Positions 15,911 to 24,633 of a stretch of 64,000 bases of DNA are shown here, piece after piece. The translations under genes were made by a program, and so were the position numbers. Numbering within the stretch: the first letter of the stretch is position 1; the number at the start of each line of letters is the position of its first letter. Below the pieces are notes generated by a model. The model was not told where the DNA came from. It saw nothing but the letters and a program-made list of their open reading frames with translations, and ran no database searches. This DNA comes from Acidipila sp. EB88 (GTDB lineage: Bacteria; Acidobacteriota; Terriglobia; Terriglobales; Acidobacteriaceae), in contig NZ_QWEV01000005.1 in assembly GCF_003858395.1 (NCBI RefSeq), positions 2,542,001 to 2,606,000 of the forward strand, in the 5' to 3' direction.

Positions 15911-18577
15911 CTAGCGCAACGCCTCATCCGACTCGTTCAACCAGCTGGCCGGCTTCAGCAGTTCACGCGGTTTCGAGCCTTCCGGCGGCCCCACCAGCCC
16001 ATCCCGCTCCATCATGTCGATCAGCGCGGCAGCCCGGCCATAGCCGATCCGCATGCGCCGCTGCAGCAGCGACGTGCTGGCTTTGCCGAACTCGAACACC
16101 AGCCGCACTGCATCGTCAAACAGCGGATCGTTCTCATCAGCGCCTCCACCCGCTCCATCTCCGTCGATCTCGCGTCCATTCGCATCCTTGGGCGCGTCCA
16201 GAAAGCCTTCGGCATACTGCACGTCCGCCTGCGCCTTCCAGAACGACACCACCGCCGCCGTCTCCTTCTCGGTCACAAACGGCGCATGCACCCGCACCAA
16301 TCGCGAGGTGCCCGGCGGCAGAAACAGCATGTCGCCGCGGCCCAGCAGCGACTCGGCACCATTGGTGTCGAGGATCGTGCGCGAGTCGATCTTGGTGGCC
16401 AGCCGGAAGCTCATGCGTGTCGGCACATTGGCCTTGATCAGGCCGGTGATCACGTCCACTGACGGCCTTTGCGTCGCAAGAATCAGGTGAATGCCCACCG
16501 CGCGCGCCATCTGCGCGAGCCGCGTGATCGCCTCTTCCACGTTGGACTTGTCCAGGATCATCAGGTCGGCCAGCTCGTCGATGATGATCATGATGTAGGG
16601 AAGCGGCTTCTCTTCCACTCCCTGCTCGTCCCACAACGTCGGCTGCGTGTCGAACAGCCGGTTGTACTGGTCGATGTTGCGCACCGAGCGCGAAGCCAGC
16701 AGCTTCAACCGCCGCTCCATTTCGCGCACCGCATTCTTGAGCGCGTTCGCGGCCAGCTTGGGTTCCGTAATGATCGGCGTGAACAGGTGCGGAATGCCCT
16801 CGTACATTCCCAGTTCCACCCGCTTCGGATCCACCAGGATCAGGCGCACCTGCTCCGGCGTCGCCTTGAACAGCACCGACATGATCATCGCGTTGATCGC
16901 CACCGACTTACCCGAACCAGTGGAACCCGCGATCAGCACGTGCGGCATCGTCGCCAGGTCGGCCACCACGACCTTGCCGTTGATGTCCTTGCCCATCGCC
17001 ATCGTGATCTTGGACTTCGACGTCGCGAACCCTTCGGCCTCGATGATGTCGCGCAGCCAGATGGTTTCGCGCTCGGAGTTCGGCACCTGGATACCCACGG
17101 TGGACTTGCCCGCCATGCGCTCGATCAGGATCGACTCGGCTGCCATCGCAAGGCACAGGTCCTCGGCCAGGCCGGTGACGCGCGAGTACTTCACGCCGGC
17201 TTCCGGCCGAAACTCGAACGTCGTCACCACCGGTCCCGGGTTGATCTGCACCACCTGCCCGCCTACATCGAACTCGCCGCACTTCTCCACCAGCACCTGT
17301 GCCTCGGCGCGCAGCGCTTCTTCCCGCACCAGTGTGTGTTCCTCCGAGCGTGTCAGCAGTGTGGTCGGCGGCAGTTTAAAGGCGCTTTCAAAGCCGTTCA
17401 CCGTCTTTGCCGTCATGGTGATGTGGCGCTCGTTCGCATCCGCGCGCTGCGCGAAGCGGATGCCGGAACCGGACTCCGCTGCCTGGGCAGGAGCAGCCAA
17501 GGCGGGCACGCGATCAAACGGTGTGGCCGGCAACACGGCGAACTCAGCAGTCTCCACGGCGCCGTCGGCGGCCTGCAGCGGCGCCGCCTCTTCCACCATC
17601 GCTACGGGTCGGCGCGGCGGCAGCGCGACCAGTTGGGGCCGCAGGGGCGCTTCCTCGATCTCGTCTTCCAGCTCTTCAAACGATTCAGCAGCAGCGATTG
17701 GCGAGCCTACCTCCGCGGCAAACGCTTCATCGTCCCAGCCGTCGGCTACGGTTGTGTACGGCTCATGCATCTCGGCAAAGCTGCCCCGCCGCCCCGGTGC
17801 GGGGCCGTCGGGCGCGGGCGCCATCATGCTGCGCGCAGGCGCTGGTTCCACCGCGTACTCTGCCTCGTCCGGCGCGGCATACGGTGCCTGTTCTGGCTCA
17901 GCCTGCGCAGTCTCCGTCGCCCGGGCTTCCCGCGCCATGACCTTGGCCGCACGACGCTCAGCCTTTCGCCGCGCCCGCCCGCGACGCCAGTGGTGCCAGC
18001 GATCGCGCATCGCCGCCAGCGGCGCGCTGTGCACCAGCAGCCACTGCCGCGCCGAGGTAAAGGTGAACGCGGTCAGCAGGTACACGCAGATCGCAGCCAG
18101 GAACAGCAGCAGCACGCACGCGCCGGGATAGTTGATCCATGCCGTCAGGGCGTCCAGCAGCAGCGTGCCCACCACGCCGCCGATCGGCAGCGCTCCAAAC
18201 AGGTGCAGGTTCCAGGGCAGCAGAGCAAACACGGCCGGCAGCACCACCACCGCCAGTGCTACACCAGCGAGTTTGATCCACGGGGCCGAGGTCGCGCGCG
18301 AACGCATCCAGCTCCAACCCAGCATCGACAGCAGCAGCGGCAGTGCAAACGCGGCAGCGCCTTCGATCTGGAACAGCAGGTCGCTGATCGACGCACCCAC
18401 CCGCCCGGTCCAGTTATGAACCGCGCGGGCGCCGGCCGTGTCGAGCGAAGGGTCGCCGGATCGGTAGGAGAGCAGGGCCAGCACCAGAAGGGCAGCTACC
18501 AGCAGCAGCACAAGGCCCACCAGTTCGTTCAGGCGGCGGTTCCGGGTAGGCGTCACAACCAGGGCTAGGGATCTCAT
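15911..18577 (-). CDS. ftsK: DNA translocase FtsK
   Basis: Septal DNA pump, 888 residues, which moves chromosome ends across the closing septum and helps resolve dimers. Residues 1-190 carry four transmembrane helices; 200-400 form a charged, Ala/Pro/Glu-rich linker of low conservation; the motor follows with Walker A GSTGSGKS at about 550-557 and Walker B near MIIIDELADLM. The C-terminal winged-helix gamma domain (DPLFDDAVRLVFEFGKASTSLLQRRMRIGYGRAAALIDMMERDGLV) reads the KOPS polarity sequences. Length is normal for a short-linker FtsK/SpoIIIE. No xer gene is nearby. It ends at a strong terminator. Confidence 0.97.
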   Translation of the reverse strand: MRSLALVVTPTRNRRLNELVGLVLLLVAALLVLALLSYRSGDPSLDTAGARAVHNWTGRVGASISDLLFQIEGAAAFALPLLLSMLGWSWMRSRATSAPWIKLAGVALAVVVLPAVFALLPWNLHLFGALPIGGVVGTLLLDALTAWINYPGACVLLLFLAAICVYLLTAFTFTSARQWLLVHSAPLAAMRDRWHHWRRGRARRKAERRAAKVMAREARATETAQAEPEQAPYAAPDEAEYAVEPAPARSMMAPAPDGPAPGRRGSFAEMHEPYTTVADGWDDEAFAAEVGSPIAAAESFEELEDEIEEAPLRPQLVALPPRRPVAMVEEAAPLQAADGAVETAEFAVLPATPFDRVPALAAPAQAAESGSGIRFAQRADANERHITMTAKTVNGFESAFKLPPTTLLTRSEEHTLVREEALRAEAQVLVEKCGEFDVGGQVVQINPGPVVTTFEFRPEAGVKYSRVTGLAEDLCLAMAAESILIERMAGKSTVGIQVPNSERETIWLRDIIEAEGFATSKSKITMAMGKDINGKVVVADLATMPHVLIAGSTGSGKSVAINAMIMSVLFKATPEQVRLILVDPKRVELGMYEGIPHLFTPIITEPKLAANALKNAVREMERRLKLLASRSVRNIDQYNRLFDTQPTLWDEQGVEEKPLPYIMIIIDELADLMILDKSNVEEAITRLAQMARAVGIHLILATQRPSVDVITGLIKANVPTRMSFRLATKIDSRTILDTNGAESLLGRGDMLFLPPGTSRLVRVHAPFVTEKETAAVVSFWKAQADVQYAEGFLDAPKDANGREIDGDGAGGGADENDPLFDDAVRLVFEFGKASTSLLQRRMRIGYGRAAALIDMMERDGLVGPPEGSKPRELLKPASWLNESDEALR

Positions 18578-18656
18578 TTGGCAGGCGCGGAGTGGCTGCG
18601 GCGCTCACACAGCAGCGCGCGGACGGCAACCAATCACCTTCTGAACCAGAGCCACT

Positions 18657-19010
18657 TCAGTATTGCAGACTTGAGGGACTGGGTTTGCGGGCGTTCAACG
18701 GGATGTGCACCGGGCGTACAGCAGGAGTAACGATGGTGCCGACGGGCGAAGCCTCTTCGAGATCAGGGTGCCCGGCATCCCTATCGGGAGTGCCCGGGTG
18801 CAGCGGGCGAGGTTCAAACAGCAGGCAGAGCAGGTGGGCCGTGGCGAAGGCAATCGTGCCCCACGCAAGGTTTGATGCCAGGGAAGCGATGCGGCGAATC
18901 CCTTCAGGCTCTCGACCTGGTTGGCGCAGCAGGAGCAGGGCTGCTCCACCTGCTTCGAGTTCGTTCCCGGGTGCGTTCGCCGGGTCGTTCCCGGATGGTG
19001 ACTCGTACAT
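18657..19010 (-). CDS. Small membrane-associated protein of unknown function
   Basis: A 117-residue protein with one moderate hydrophobic segment (NLAWGTIAFATAHLLCLLF, about residues 48-66) between a disordered acidic N-terminus and a Pro-rich tail. No family recognised. The ATG at 19010 has an AGGAG ribosome site and a credible promoter (19038-19067) close upstream, which makes this start and the gene itself believable. It could be co-transcribed with ftsK, whose start is 79 bases downstream. Confidence 0.65.
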   Translation of the reverse strand: MYESPSGNDPANAPGNELEAGGAALLLLRQPGREPEGIRRIASLASNLAWGTIAFATAHLLCLLFEPRPLHPGTPDRDAGHPDLEEASPVGTIVTPAVRPVHIPLNARKPSPSSLQY

Positions 19011-19017
19011 GTTCGGC

Positions 19018-19060
19018 TCCTGCAAGATTGTGCTGAGATTATCGGCATGACCTTGCAGGA
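19018..19060. promoter_or_regulatory. Possible operator: 9-bp inverted repeat around the -10 box
   Basis: TCCTGCAAG at 19018-19026 is mirrored exactly by CTTGCAGGA at 19052-19060. The pair brackets the -10 element of the promoter for the gene at 19010, with one arm overlapping its ribosome site. The spacing (25 bases between arms) and position suit a repressor operator. Confidence 0.4.
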
Positions 19061-19067
19061 ACGTGAA
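19038..19067 (-). promoter_or_regulatory. Predicted sigma-70-like promoter
   Basis: On the minus strand: -35 TTCACG (19067-19062), 18-base spacer, -10 GATAAT (19043-19038), giving a short leader before the ATG at 19010. The -10 matches the consensus at five of six positions, the -35 at four. Confidence 0.5.
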
Positions 19068-19089
19068 TGCGCGGGGAACTCCGCGTGAA

Positions 19090-19983
19090 CTATGCGTGGA
19101 ACAGGTGAGCGCCAAACGCAATCAACACGACCGCCAGCACAATGCGGTATATCGCGAAAATCGTGAACCCATGCTTGCGCACATACTGCAGAAACCACTC
19201 CACCACGAAGAACGCGACGATAAACGACACCACGAAGCCGATCAGCAGCACCACCCAGCCATGGCCGGTCATCACCAGCGGCGCAATCGGGTCACCCTGC
19301 GCCGCGGCCTGTGCCAGCGCCTTCTTGCTCGGGTGCACTGTTTTCAAAAACTCGAAACCCGTGCTCGCCACCATTACCGGGATCGAGACCAGGAACGAGA
19401 ACTCCAGCGCCGCGTTGCGCGTCATGCCGGCCAGCTGCCCGGCAGAGATCGTCGACATCGAGCGGGACGTACCCGGAAACACTGCGGACAATACCTGGCA
19501 CAGACCGATCCAGATCGCCTGTCCCAGTCCCATGTGGTCCACGTCTTTCGTGGAAGACTCCTGCCGCGAACTCCATGCATCCACCGCCCACATCACGATG
19601 CCGCCGATCAGCAGCGACATCTCGATCACCACGAGACTTTCAAGGTGCTTGCCGATTACCTTCTGCAGCAGGAACGCCGGGGCCGCCGTGCACACAAACG
19701 CGACCATCACCAGCGAAAGCGGGTGCGTCAGCACAGTGCGGTCGCCCTGCTCGCCCTTGGGGAACGTACGCAGAAACGCAACGATCCTGCCGATAAACAG
19801 CAGCATGAGCGCCAGGATGGCGCCCAGCTGAATCACGATCGTGTACATCTTCCAGTAAGGATCGGTCAGAGACACGTGCAGCAGCGCTTCGGTAATACGA
19901 AGATGCGCAGTGGAGCTTACGGGCAGAAACTCCGTGAGGCCTTCCACAATGCCAAGCAGCACAGAGACTACATAATCGTTCAA
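19090..19983 (-). CDS. uppP: Undecaprenyl-diphosphatase UppP (BacA)
   Basis: Integral membrane phosphatase, 297 residues, that recycles undecaprenyl pyrophosphate for peptidoglycan and other polymers and gives bacitracin tolerance. The N-terminal catalytic region GIVEGLTEFLPVSSTAHL (with the BacA Glu pair) and the later PGTSRSMSTI motif are intact. About eight hydrophobic helices are present. The start is a TTG at 19983 with an AAAGGA ribosome site seven bases away, and the resulting N-terminus MNDYVV aligns with the family; the next ATG would remove the catalytic region. Confidence 0.95.
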   Translation of the reverse strand: MNDYVVSVLLGIVEGLTEFLPVSSTAHLRITEALLHVSLTDPYWKMYTIVIQLGAILALMLLFIGRIVAFLRTFPKGEQGDRTVLTHPLSLVMVAFVCTAAPAFLLQKVIGKHLESLVVIEMSLLIGGIVMWAVDAWSSRQESSTKDVDHMGLGQAIWIGLCQVLSAVFPGTSRSMSTISAGQLAGMTRNAALEFSFLVSIPVMVASTGFEFLKTVHPSKKALAQAAAQGDPIAPLVMTGHGWVVLLIGFVVSFIVAFFVVEWFLQYVRKHGFTIFAIYRIVLAVVLIAFGAHLFHA

Positions 19984-20014
19984 GCGGAGTTCCTTTGCCG
20001 CGGGCGATGCATAT

Positions 20015-21007
20015 TTACTGGCGATCGCTGCCGTATACAGGGATAGACTGCTGCACCTTGTATATCAGACCCGCTCCACGCGCGGCGTAATCGGTGGTGG
20101 TGTACCTGGTTCCAAGATGCGCCGCCGTCTCCACCGAGCGACGACGATCCTCCGCTGCGCGCTTGTCGTCGTTGTCCGCGCTCCACATGTCCCCGGCGCA
20201 CGCCAGCCGCCATGCCGCCTCGTACAGCGCCTGCGCCGCCTTGGGTGAGTCCGGGTACTTATCCGCGAATTCGGCGTAGTAGCTCGCTTCTTTTTCAGGG
20301 CACTTCTCGGCGCCCTGCCAGTCGCCGCACAGCTTGTTGTCGATCAGCGCATACGCGGCAAAGCTCGCCCACTTGGTACCCGGGAACTGCCGCTCCAGTC
20401 GCTTCATCTCCGTCTCGTCCGGCTGCTGGCGCAGGTAGCTTTCCTTTTCATGTGCCGAGGGCAGGGTAGAGGCGTCTTCTTTCTGCAGCTGCCAGCGAAT
20501 ATCCGCAGTGCGCCACATCGCCTCCGGGGTGCGTGCGTCATCCGGGAACAGCACCGCCACCATCCGGTACAGCCGCCGCGCGTCGAGCGCTGAGCCAGCC
20601 GCGGCATGCGGCTCGCTGGCCGCCTGCTCCGCCGTGATCGCGACGCCGAACAGCACCGCGGCGCCGTTGGGTGTGTCTGCCGCGATCACCCCGGGGTCCT
20701 GCACCCAGCCCGAGATCGGGTGTTCCGGCTCGTGCTCGGTAAACACCGGCTGGTCTGCCTGCTGCACGGTCTCCTGGTCGGTGTTCGCATACACCTTGAT
20801 CCAGTGGCCCGAGCGCTCCAGGATCGCCATCTCGCGTCCCGGCTGCACGGTCGACAGCTTGTCCGACCCCGTGTCCCCCTGCAGGTACAGGGCAGTCGGG
20901 CGAATCACCGTGGCTTTGGGCGAGGTGCGCGGGTCCGGCGCCTTCTGGGCGAACGCGACCGGCAGCATCAGCAACAGGGACAGGCAGAATCGAAGCCGCA
21001 AAGGCAC
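20015..21007 (-). CDS. Exported SH3-like/tetratricopeptide-like protein
   Basis: A 330-residue protein beginning with a signal peptide (FCLSLLLMLPVAFAQ). Residues about 25-90 look like a bacterial SH3-like domain (VIRPTALYLQGDTGSDKLSTVQPGREMAILERSGHWIKVYA). The remaining part has regularly spaced helical segments with conserved aromatic and Ala positions (GTKWASFAAYALIDNKL, SPKAAQALYEAAWRLA), like BamD/YbgF tetratricopeptides. Likely periplasmic and involved in envelope protein contacts; no partner is visible. The frame begins with TTG at 21043, but a GTG at 21007 with AGGAG seven bases upstream starts the signal peptide better. Confidence 0.7.
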   Translation of the reverse strand: MPLRLRFCLSLLLMLPVAFAQKAPDPRTSPKATVIRPTALYLQGDTGSDKLSTVQPGREMAILERSGHWIKVYANTDQETVQQADQPVFTEHEPEHPISGWVQDPGVIAADTPNGAAVLFGVAITAEQAASEPHAAAGSALDARRLYRMVAVLFPDDARTPEAMWRTADIRWQLQKEDASTLPSAHEKESYLRQQPDETEMKRLERQFPGTKWASFAAYALIDNKLCGDWQGAEKCPEKEASYYAEFADKYPDSPKAAQALYEAAWRLACAGDMWSADNDDKRAAEDRRRSVETAAHLGTRYTTTDYAARGAGLIYKVQQSIPVYGSDRQ

Positions 21008-21291
21008 AGGGTCACTCCTGGGAAGAGTTGTGGATAGACACAACGTCCGGCCACCAGTGTAGCGAGCAAGAAGCCCCCACTGGCAAGTGCGCTATGCGCC
21101 GTGCGCAGCAGCGTACCAATTGCGGCCGGGCCGAGCGGCCCCTCCCGCTTCGGAACAGCCTCCTTGGCGCACGCGCGCTTTGCCTGCAGTCGGCGCACGC
21201 CTCTTCGTGTAGAACTGCTCCAGCGATTCCCGGCGCCGTTGCGACTCGACTGGTCGCCCGGCCGCCATGCACCCACCCCAGGAGCCGTTCC

Positions 21292-22149
21292 ATGTTCGAG
21301 AAGTATGTCGATATGCAGCAGAGCAGCGGAGCCTCACCACGAAGGAAGCGGCTCTGGATCCCTGCCGCAGCAACAACGCTGGCCGTGCTGCTGAGCCTCA
21401 CCGCCTGCGGACGTGCCACGCCTGACGCCGGCCACGCCATCGTGCTCGTCGAAAAGCCGCTGTTCTTCGGCCATGGCGGCGTTGACTCCGTGCCGGTCCA
21501 AACCGGCAGCGTGTGGATCGCGCCCACCACCCAGACCATCGATGTGTCTATGGTGCCCGAGCGGCACGATTTGCGCCTCAACGACCTCATGACCAGCGAC
21601 GGCGTACCCCTCGACTTCGACGCCATCATCCTGCTGCAGGTCACGGACCCGGTCGCGCTGATCGCCCATTTCGGCACCGACTGGTACCACAACAACGTCG
21701 AGCGCGAGTTCGCCATCCTGATGCGCGACCAGGTCAAGACCCACGGCATGAACGAGACCGCCATCGCCTCCACCGCGCTCGACTCCATCGACCAGAAGGT
21801 CGGCGAAGGCATGAGCCGGTACCTCAGGGAAGCCGGTCTGCCGGTGCGTCTCATCGGCGTCACCGCGGGCAAGGCCAACCCGCCCGACGCCGTGAAGTCG
21901 CAACGCATCGAGACCGCGCAACAGGAGCAGCGCGCCCTCACCGAGGCCCAGACCAAGATCGCCGAAGACGCGCGCAAGGCAGCCGAAACCAGCCGCGCCG
22001 AGGCCGACAATGCTTACCGCAACTCGCTCGGCCTCAGCCCCGAGCAGTTCATCGAACTGCAGCGCATCAAGATGCAGGAGAACGTTTGCCTGCGCCATAC
22101 CTGCACGTTCATCAGCGGCAATGCCTCGGCGCTGGTCAACACACGCTAG
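21292..22149 (+). CDS. SPFH/Band 7 domain lipoprotein
   Basis: A 285-residue protein with a basic n-region, a hydrophobic stretch and a lipobox LTAC (Cys39), so it is probably a lipoprotein. The mature part carries an SPFH/prohibitin-like domain (IVLVEKPLFFGHGGVDSVPVQTGSVW, DGVPLDFDAIILLQVTDPVALIAHFG, VEREFAILMRDQVKTHGM) and a short helical, Ala/Glu-rich segment (QRALTEAQTKIAEDARKAAETSRAEADNAY). SPFH proteins form large membrane-bound rings; a lipid-anchored form is less usual than the normal transmembrane anchor. The start at 21292 has AGGAG seven bases upstream. Confidence 0.78.
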   Translation: MFEKYVDMQQSSGASPRRKRLWIPAAATTLAVLLSLTACGRATPDAGHAIVLVEKPLFFGHGGVDSVPVQTGSVWIAPTTQTIDVSMVPERHDLRLNDLMTSDGVPLDFDAIILLQVTDPVALIAHFGTDWYHNNVEREFAILMRDQVKTHGMNETAIASTALDSIDQKVGEGMSRYLREAGLPVRLIGVTAGKANPPDAVKSQRIETAQQEQRALTEAQTKIAEDARKAAETSRAEADNAYRNSLGLSPEQFIELQRIKMQENVCLRHTCTFISGNASALVNTR

Positions 22150-22364
22150 CCGCCGTCTGGGAATGCCCGGCCCGGGTGAGTGCCCGCCCGCTCCGAGGCC
22201 CCCTGCGGCAGCAGCGTCACGACCCGCGCGGTGTGCCCGGTTTCCTCCATCCGGCAGGTGGCGCTCGGTGATAAGGTCGCTGAAACACTCGGCAGACGTT
22301 CTCCGCCAGACCGAAACACCCGGAACAAAACCGAACGAACACCCAAAGCACCCTGGAGCCATCG

Positions 22365-24518
22365 ATGCATAGTTTTTCCGGCAGAGCCCTTGCTGCACTC
22401 GCGCTCACAGCCCTTCTGGCATCCGGCGCGGCCATGCGCGCGCAGCAACCCACCACAGCCCCGGCTGCAGCGAGCGACCCCTTCCAGTGGCTTGAGGACG
22501 TGTCCGGCGACCGCTCCATGACCTGGGTCAAGGCGCAGAACGCGCGCACCGAGCAGGTGCTCGGCGGCGACCCGCACTACGCCACCTACTTTGCCGACGC
22601 GCTCGCGGTAGCACAGGATCCGCGCCGCCTGCCGCTGCCCGACCTTGAAGGCGACGCCGTGTTCAACAACTGGCGCGACGCCACCAACCCACGCGGCCTG
22701 CTGCGCAAGACCACCCTTGCTGACTATCTCACCGCCGAGCCGCATTGGCAGCCCGTGCTCGACTACGACGCTCTCGGCCGCGCCGAGCACGTGGGCTGGG
22801 TGCCGCATGCGCGTGAGTGCCTGTATCCCGGCGGCGGCCTGTGCATGGTCGGTCTCTCTGCGGGCGGCGAAGACGCTGCCACCACGCGTGAGTTCGATCT
22901 CCGCACCGGGCGATTCGTCGCGGGCGGCTTCACCATTCCGCATAGCAAGCAGACGCTCGACTGGGCAGACAAGGACACGTTGCTGATTGCGAGCGACTGG
23001 GGTGCAGGCACCATGACCCAGTCCGGCTATCCCTTCATCATCAAGGAGTGGAAGCGCGGCACGCCGCTGGCCTCCGCGCAGGAGATCTTCCGCGGTGCCG
23101 CCACCGATCAGCTCGGAGCCTCTGCGGAAACCCTGCACGACTCCCAGGGCCATAGCCTCACAATCGTGCGCCGGGGCCTCACCTTCTTCTCGCGCCCTGT
23201 GTCTGTGCGCACCACGCGCGGCCTCGAGGCACTTGGCATTCCCGCCAAGTCCGAGGTCGACGGCCTGCTTGACGGGCAACTATTGGTCGAACTTAACGAA
23301 GACTGGGCCCCTACGGGTGCCACGCAGTCCTACCCACAGGGTTCGCTGGTCTCGCTCGAACTCGCCGAGGTGGTGCGCGATCCCGCGCACCTCAAACCCA
23401 CCAGCGTCTTCACCCCCTCCGCGCACGAGTTCCTCGAGACCGCCGCGACCACGAAGAACCACCTCATCCTGACCACGCTCGAAGACGTGCAGGGCCGTGC
23501 GTCGGTATACACCTGGAGCAATGGCGGCTGGACCCGGAAGCCGCTCCCCGTGCCCGCGAACGTCGCCGTCTCCATCAGCACCACCAGCAAGACCGACGAC
23601 CACTTCTTTCTTCACATCGACGGCTTCCTCACCCCGCCCTCCATCTGGCTTGGCGACGCAGCCGCTGCCACGATTGCCGAAAGCAAGACCCAGCCCGCGC
23701 TGTTCGACGCCTCGCACGACACCGTCGAGCAGTTCTTCGCGACCTCCAGGGACGGCACCCGCGTGCCCTACTTCGTCGTTCACCCCACCGGCATGGCGCT
23801 CGACGGTACCCACCCCACCCTGTTGTCCGCCTACGGTGGCTTCCAGGTTTCAAACACGCCGTCCTATTCGGGCGTGACCGGCAAGCTCTGGCTTGAGAAC
23901 GGCGGCGTGTACGTGCTCGCCAACATTCGCGGCGGCGGCGAGTTCGGTCCCGCGTGGCACGAGGCCGGCCTCAAAACGCACCGCCAGCGCATCTACGACG
24001 ACTTCGCCGCCGTCGCCCAGGACCTCATCACGCGCCGCATCACCACGCCCCGCCACCTCGGCATCGAGGGCGGCTCCAATGGCGGCCTGCTCGTGGGCGT
24101 CGAGATGGAGCAGCACCCCGACCTGTGGCAGGCGGTCGTCATCGGCGTGCCGCTGCTCGACATGCTCGGCTACGAGCACATCGCCGCCGGCGCCTCGTGG
24201 GTCGGGGAGTACGGCTCGGTCAGCAACCCGGAGGAGCGCGCGTTCCTCGCCTCCATCTCGCCGTACAACCAGCTCAAGCCCGACGTGCACTACCCCGAAC
24301 CCTTCCTCTTCACCACCACCAAGGACGACCGCGTGGGCCCGCAGCATGCCCGCAAGTTCGCCGCCAAGATGGACAGCTTCCACGAGCCGTTTCTGTTCGA
24401 GGAAGTTATTGAAGGCGGCCACAACACGGGTGCGGACCTGAAGCAGCAGGCCACCACCGAGGCCCAGATCTACACCTACCTGGAACGTAAGCTGGCTGAG
24501 GCGCCAGCTTCGCACTAG
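22365..24518 (+). CDS. Secreted prolyl oligopeptidase (S9A family)
   Basis: A 717-residue serine peptidase that cuts short peptides after proline. A signal peptide ends near residue 26 (AAMRAQ). Residues about 35-450 form the N-terminal propeller (starting DPFQWLEDVSGDRSMTWVKAQN), and 455-710 the alpha/beta-hydrolase domain with catalytic Ser571 (GGSNGG), an Asp in KDDRV at 654-655 and His686 (EGGHN). Length is normal for exported S9A enzymes. It is monocistronic with a ribosome site GGAG eight bases upstream and a strong terminator. It probably degrades proline-rich peptides outside the cytoplasm. Confidence 0.94.
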   Translation: MHSFSGRALAALALTALLASGAAMRAQQPTTAPAAASDPFQWLEDVSGDRSMTWVKAQNARTEQVLGGDPHYATYFADALAVAQDPRRLPLPDLEGDAVFNNWRDATNPRGLLRKTTLADYLTAEPHWQPVLDYDALGRAEHVGWVPHARECLYPGGGLCMVGLSAGGEDAATTREFDLRTGRFVAGGFTIPHSKQTLDWADKDTLLIASDWGAGTMTQSGYPFIIKEWKRGTPLASAQEIFRGAATDQLGASAETLHDSQGHSLTIVRRGLTFFSRPVSVRTTRGLEALGIPAKSEVDGLLDGQLLVELNEDWAPTGATQSYPQGSLVSLELAEVVRDPAHLKPTSVFTPSAHEFLETAATTKNHLILTTLEDVQGRASVYTWSNGGWTRKPLPVPANVAVSISTTSKTDDHFFLHIDGFLTPPSIWLGDAAAATIAESKTQPALFDASHDTVEQFFATSRDGTRVPYFVVHPTGMALDGTHPTLLSAYGGFQVSNTPSYSGVTGKLWLENGGVYVLANIRGGGEFGPAWHEAGLKTHRQRIYDDFAAVAQDLITRRITTPRHLGIEGGSNGGLLVGVEMEQHPDLWQAVVIGVPLLDMLGYEHIAAGASWVGEYGSVSNPEERAFLASISPYNQLKPDVHYPEPFLFTTTKDDRVGPQHARKFAAKMDSFHEPFLFEEVIEGGHNTGADLKQQATTEAQIYTYLERKLAEAPASH

Positions 24519-24560
24519 CCCTGCGGCGCTCGCGAAGCGCGATGCCGCAGCTTCAGCAAC

Positions 24561-24603
24561 GCAAGTCAAAGGGCTGCCCTTTTCAGGCAGCCCTTTGACT
24601 TGC
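24561..24603. terminator. Bidirectional terminator
   Basis: Perfect 18-bp arms (GCAAGTCAAAGGGCTGCC and its complement) around a seven-base loop, between the prolyl oligopeptidase and GH1 genes that converge here. Confidence 0.9.
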
Positions 24604-24633
24604 TCGTGCCATTCCCGCGCACTCGCGCCATAC

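Noticed and set aside
16469..18568. Very long plus-strand frame opposite ftsK
   Set aside because: It mirrors a conserved gene, and its composition (Arg, His, Gln) is the usual product of antisense frames in high-GC DNA.
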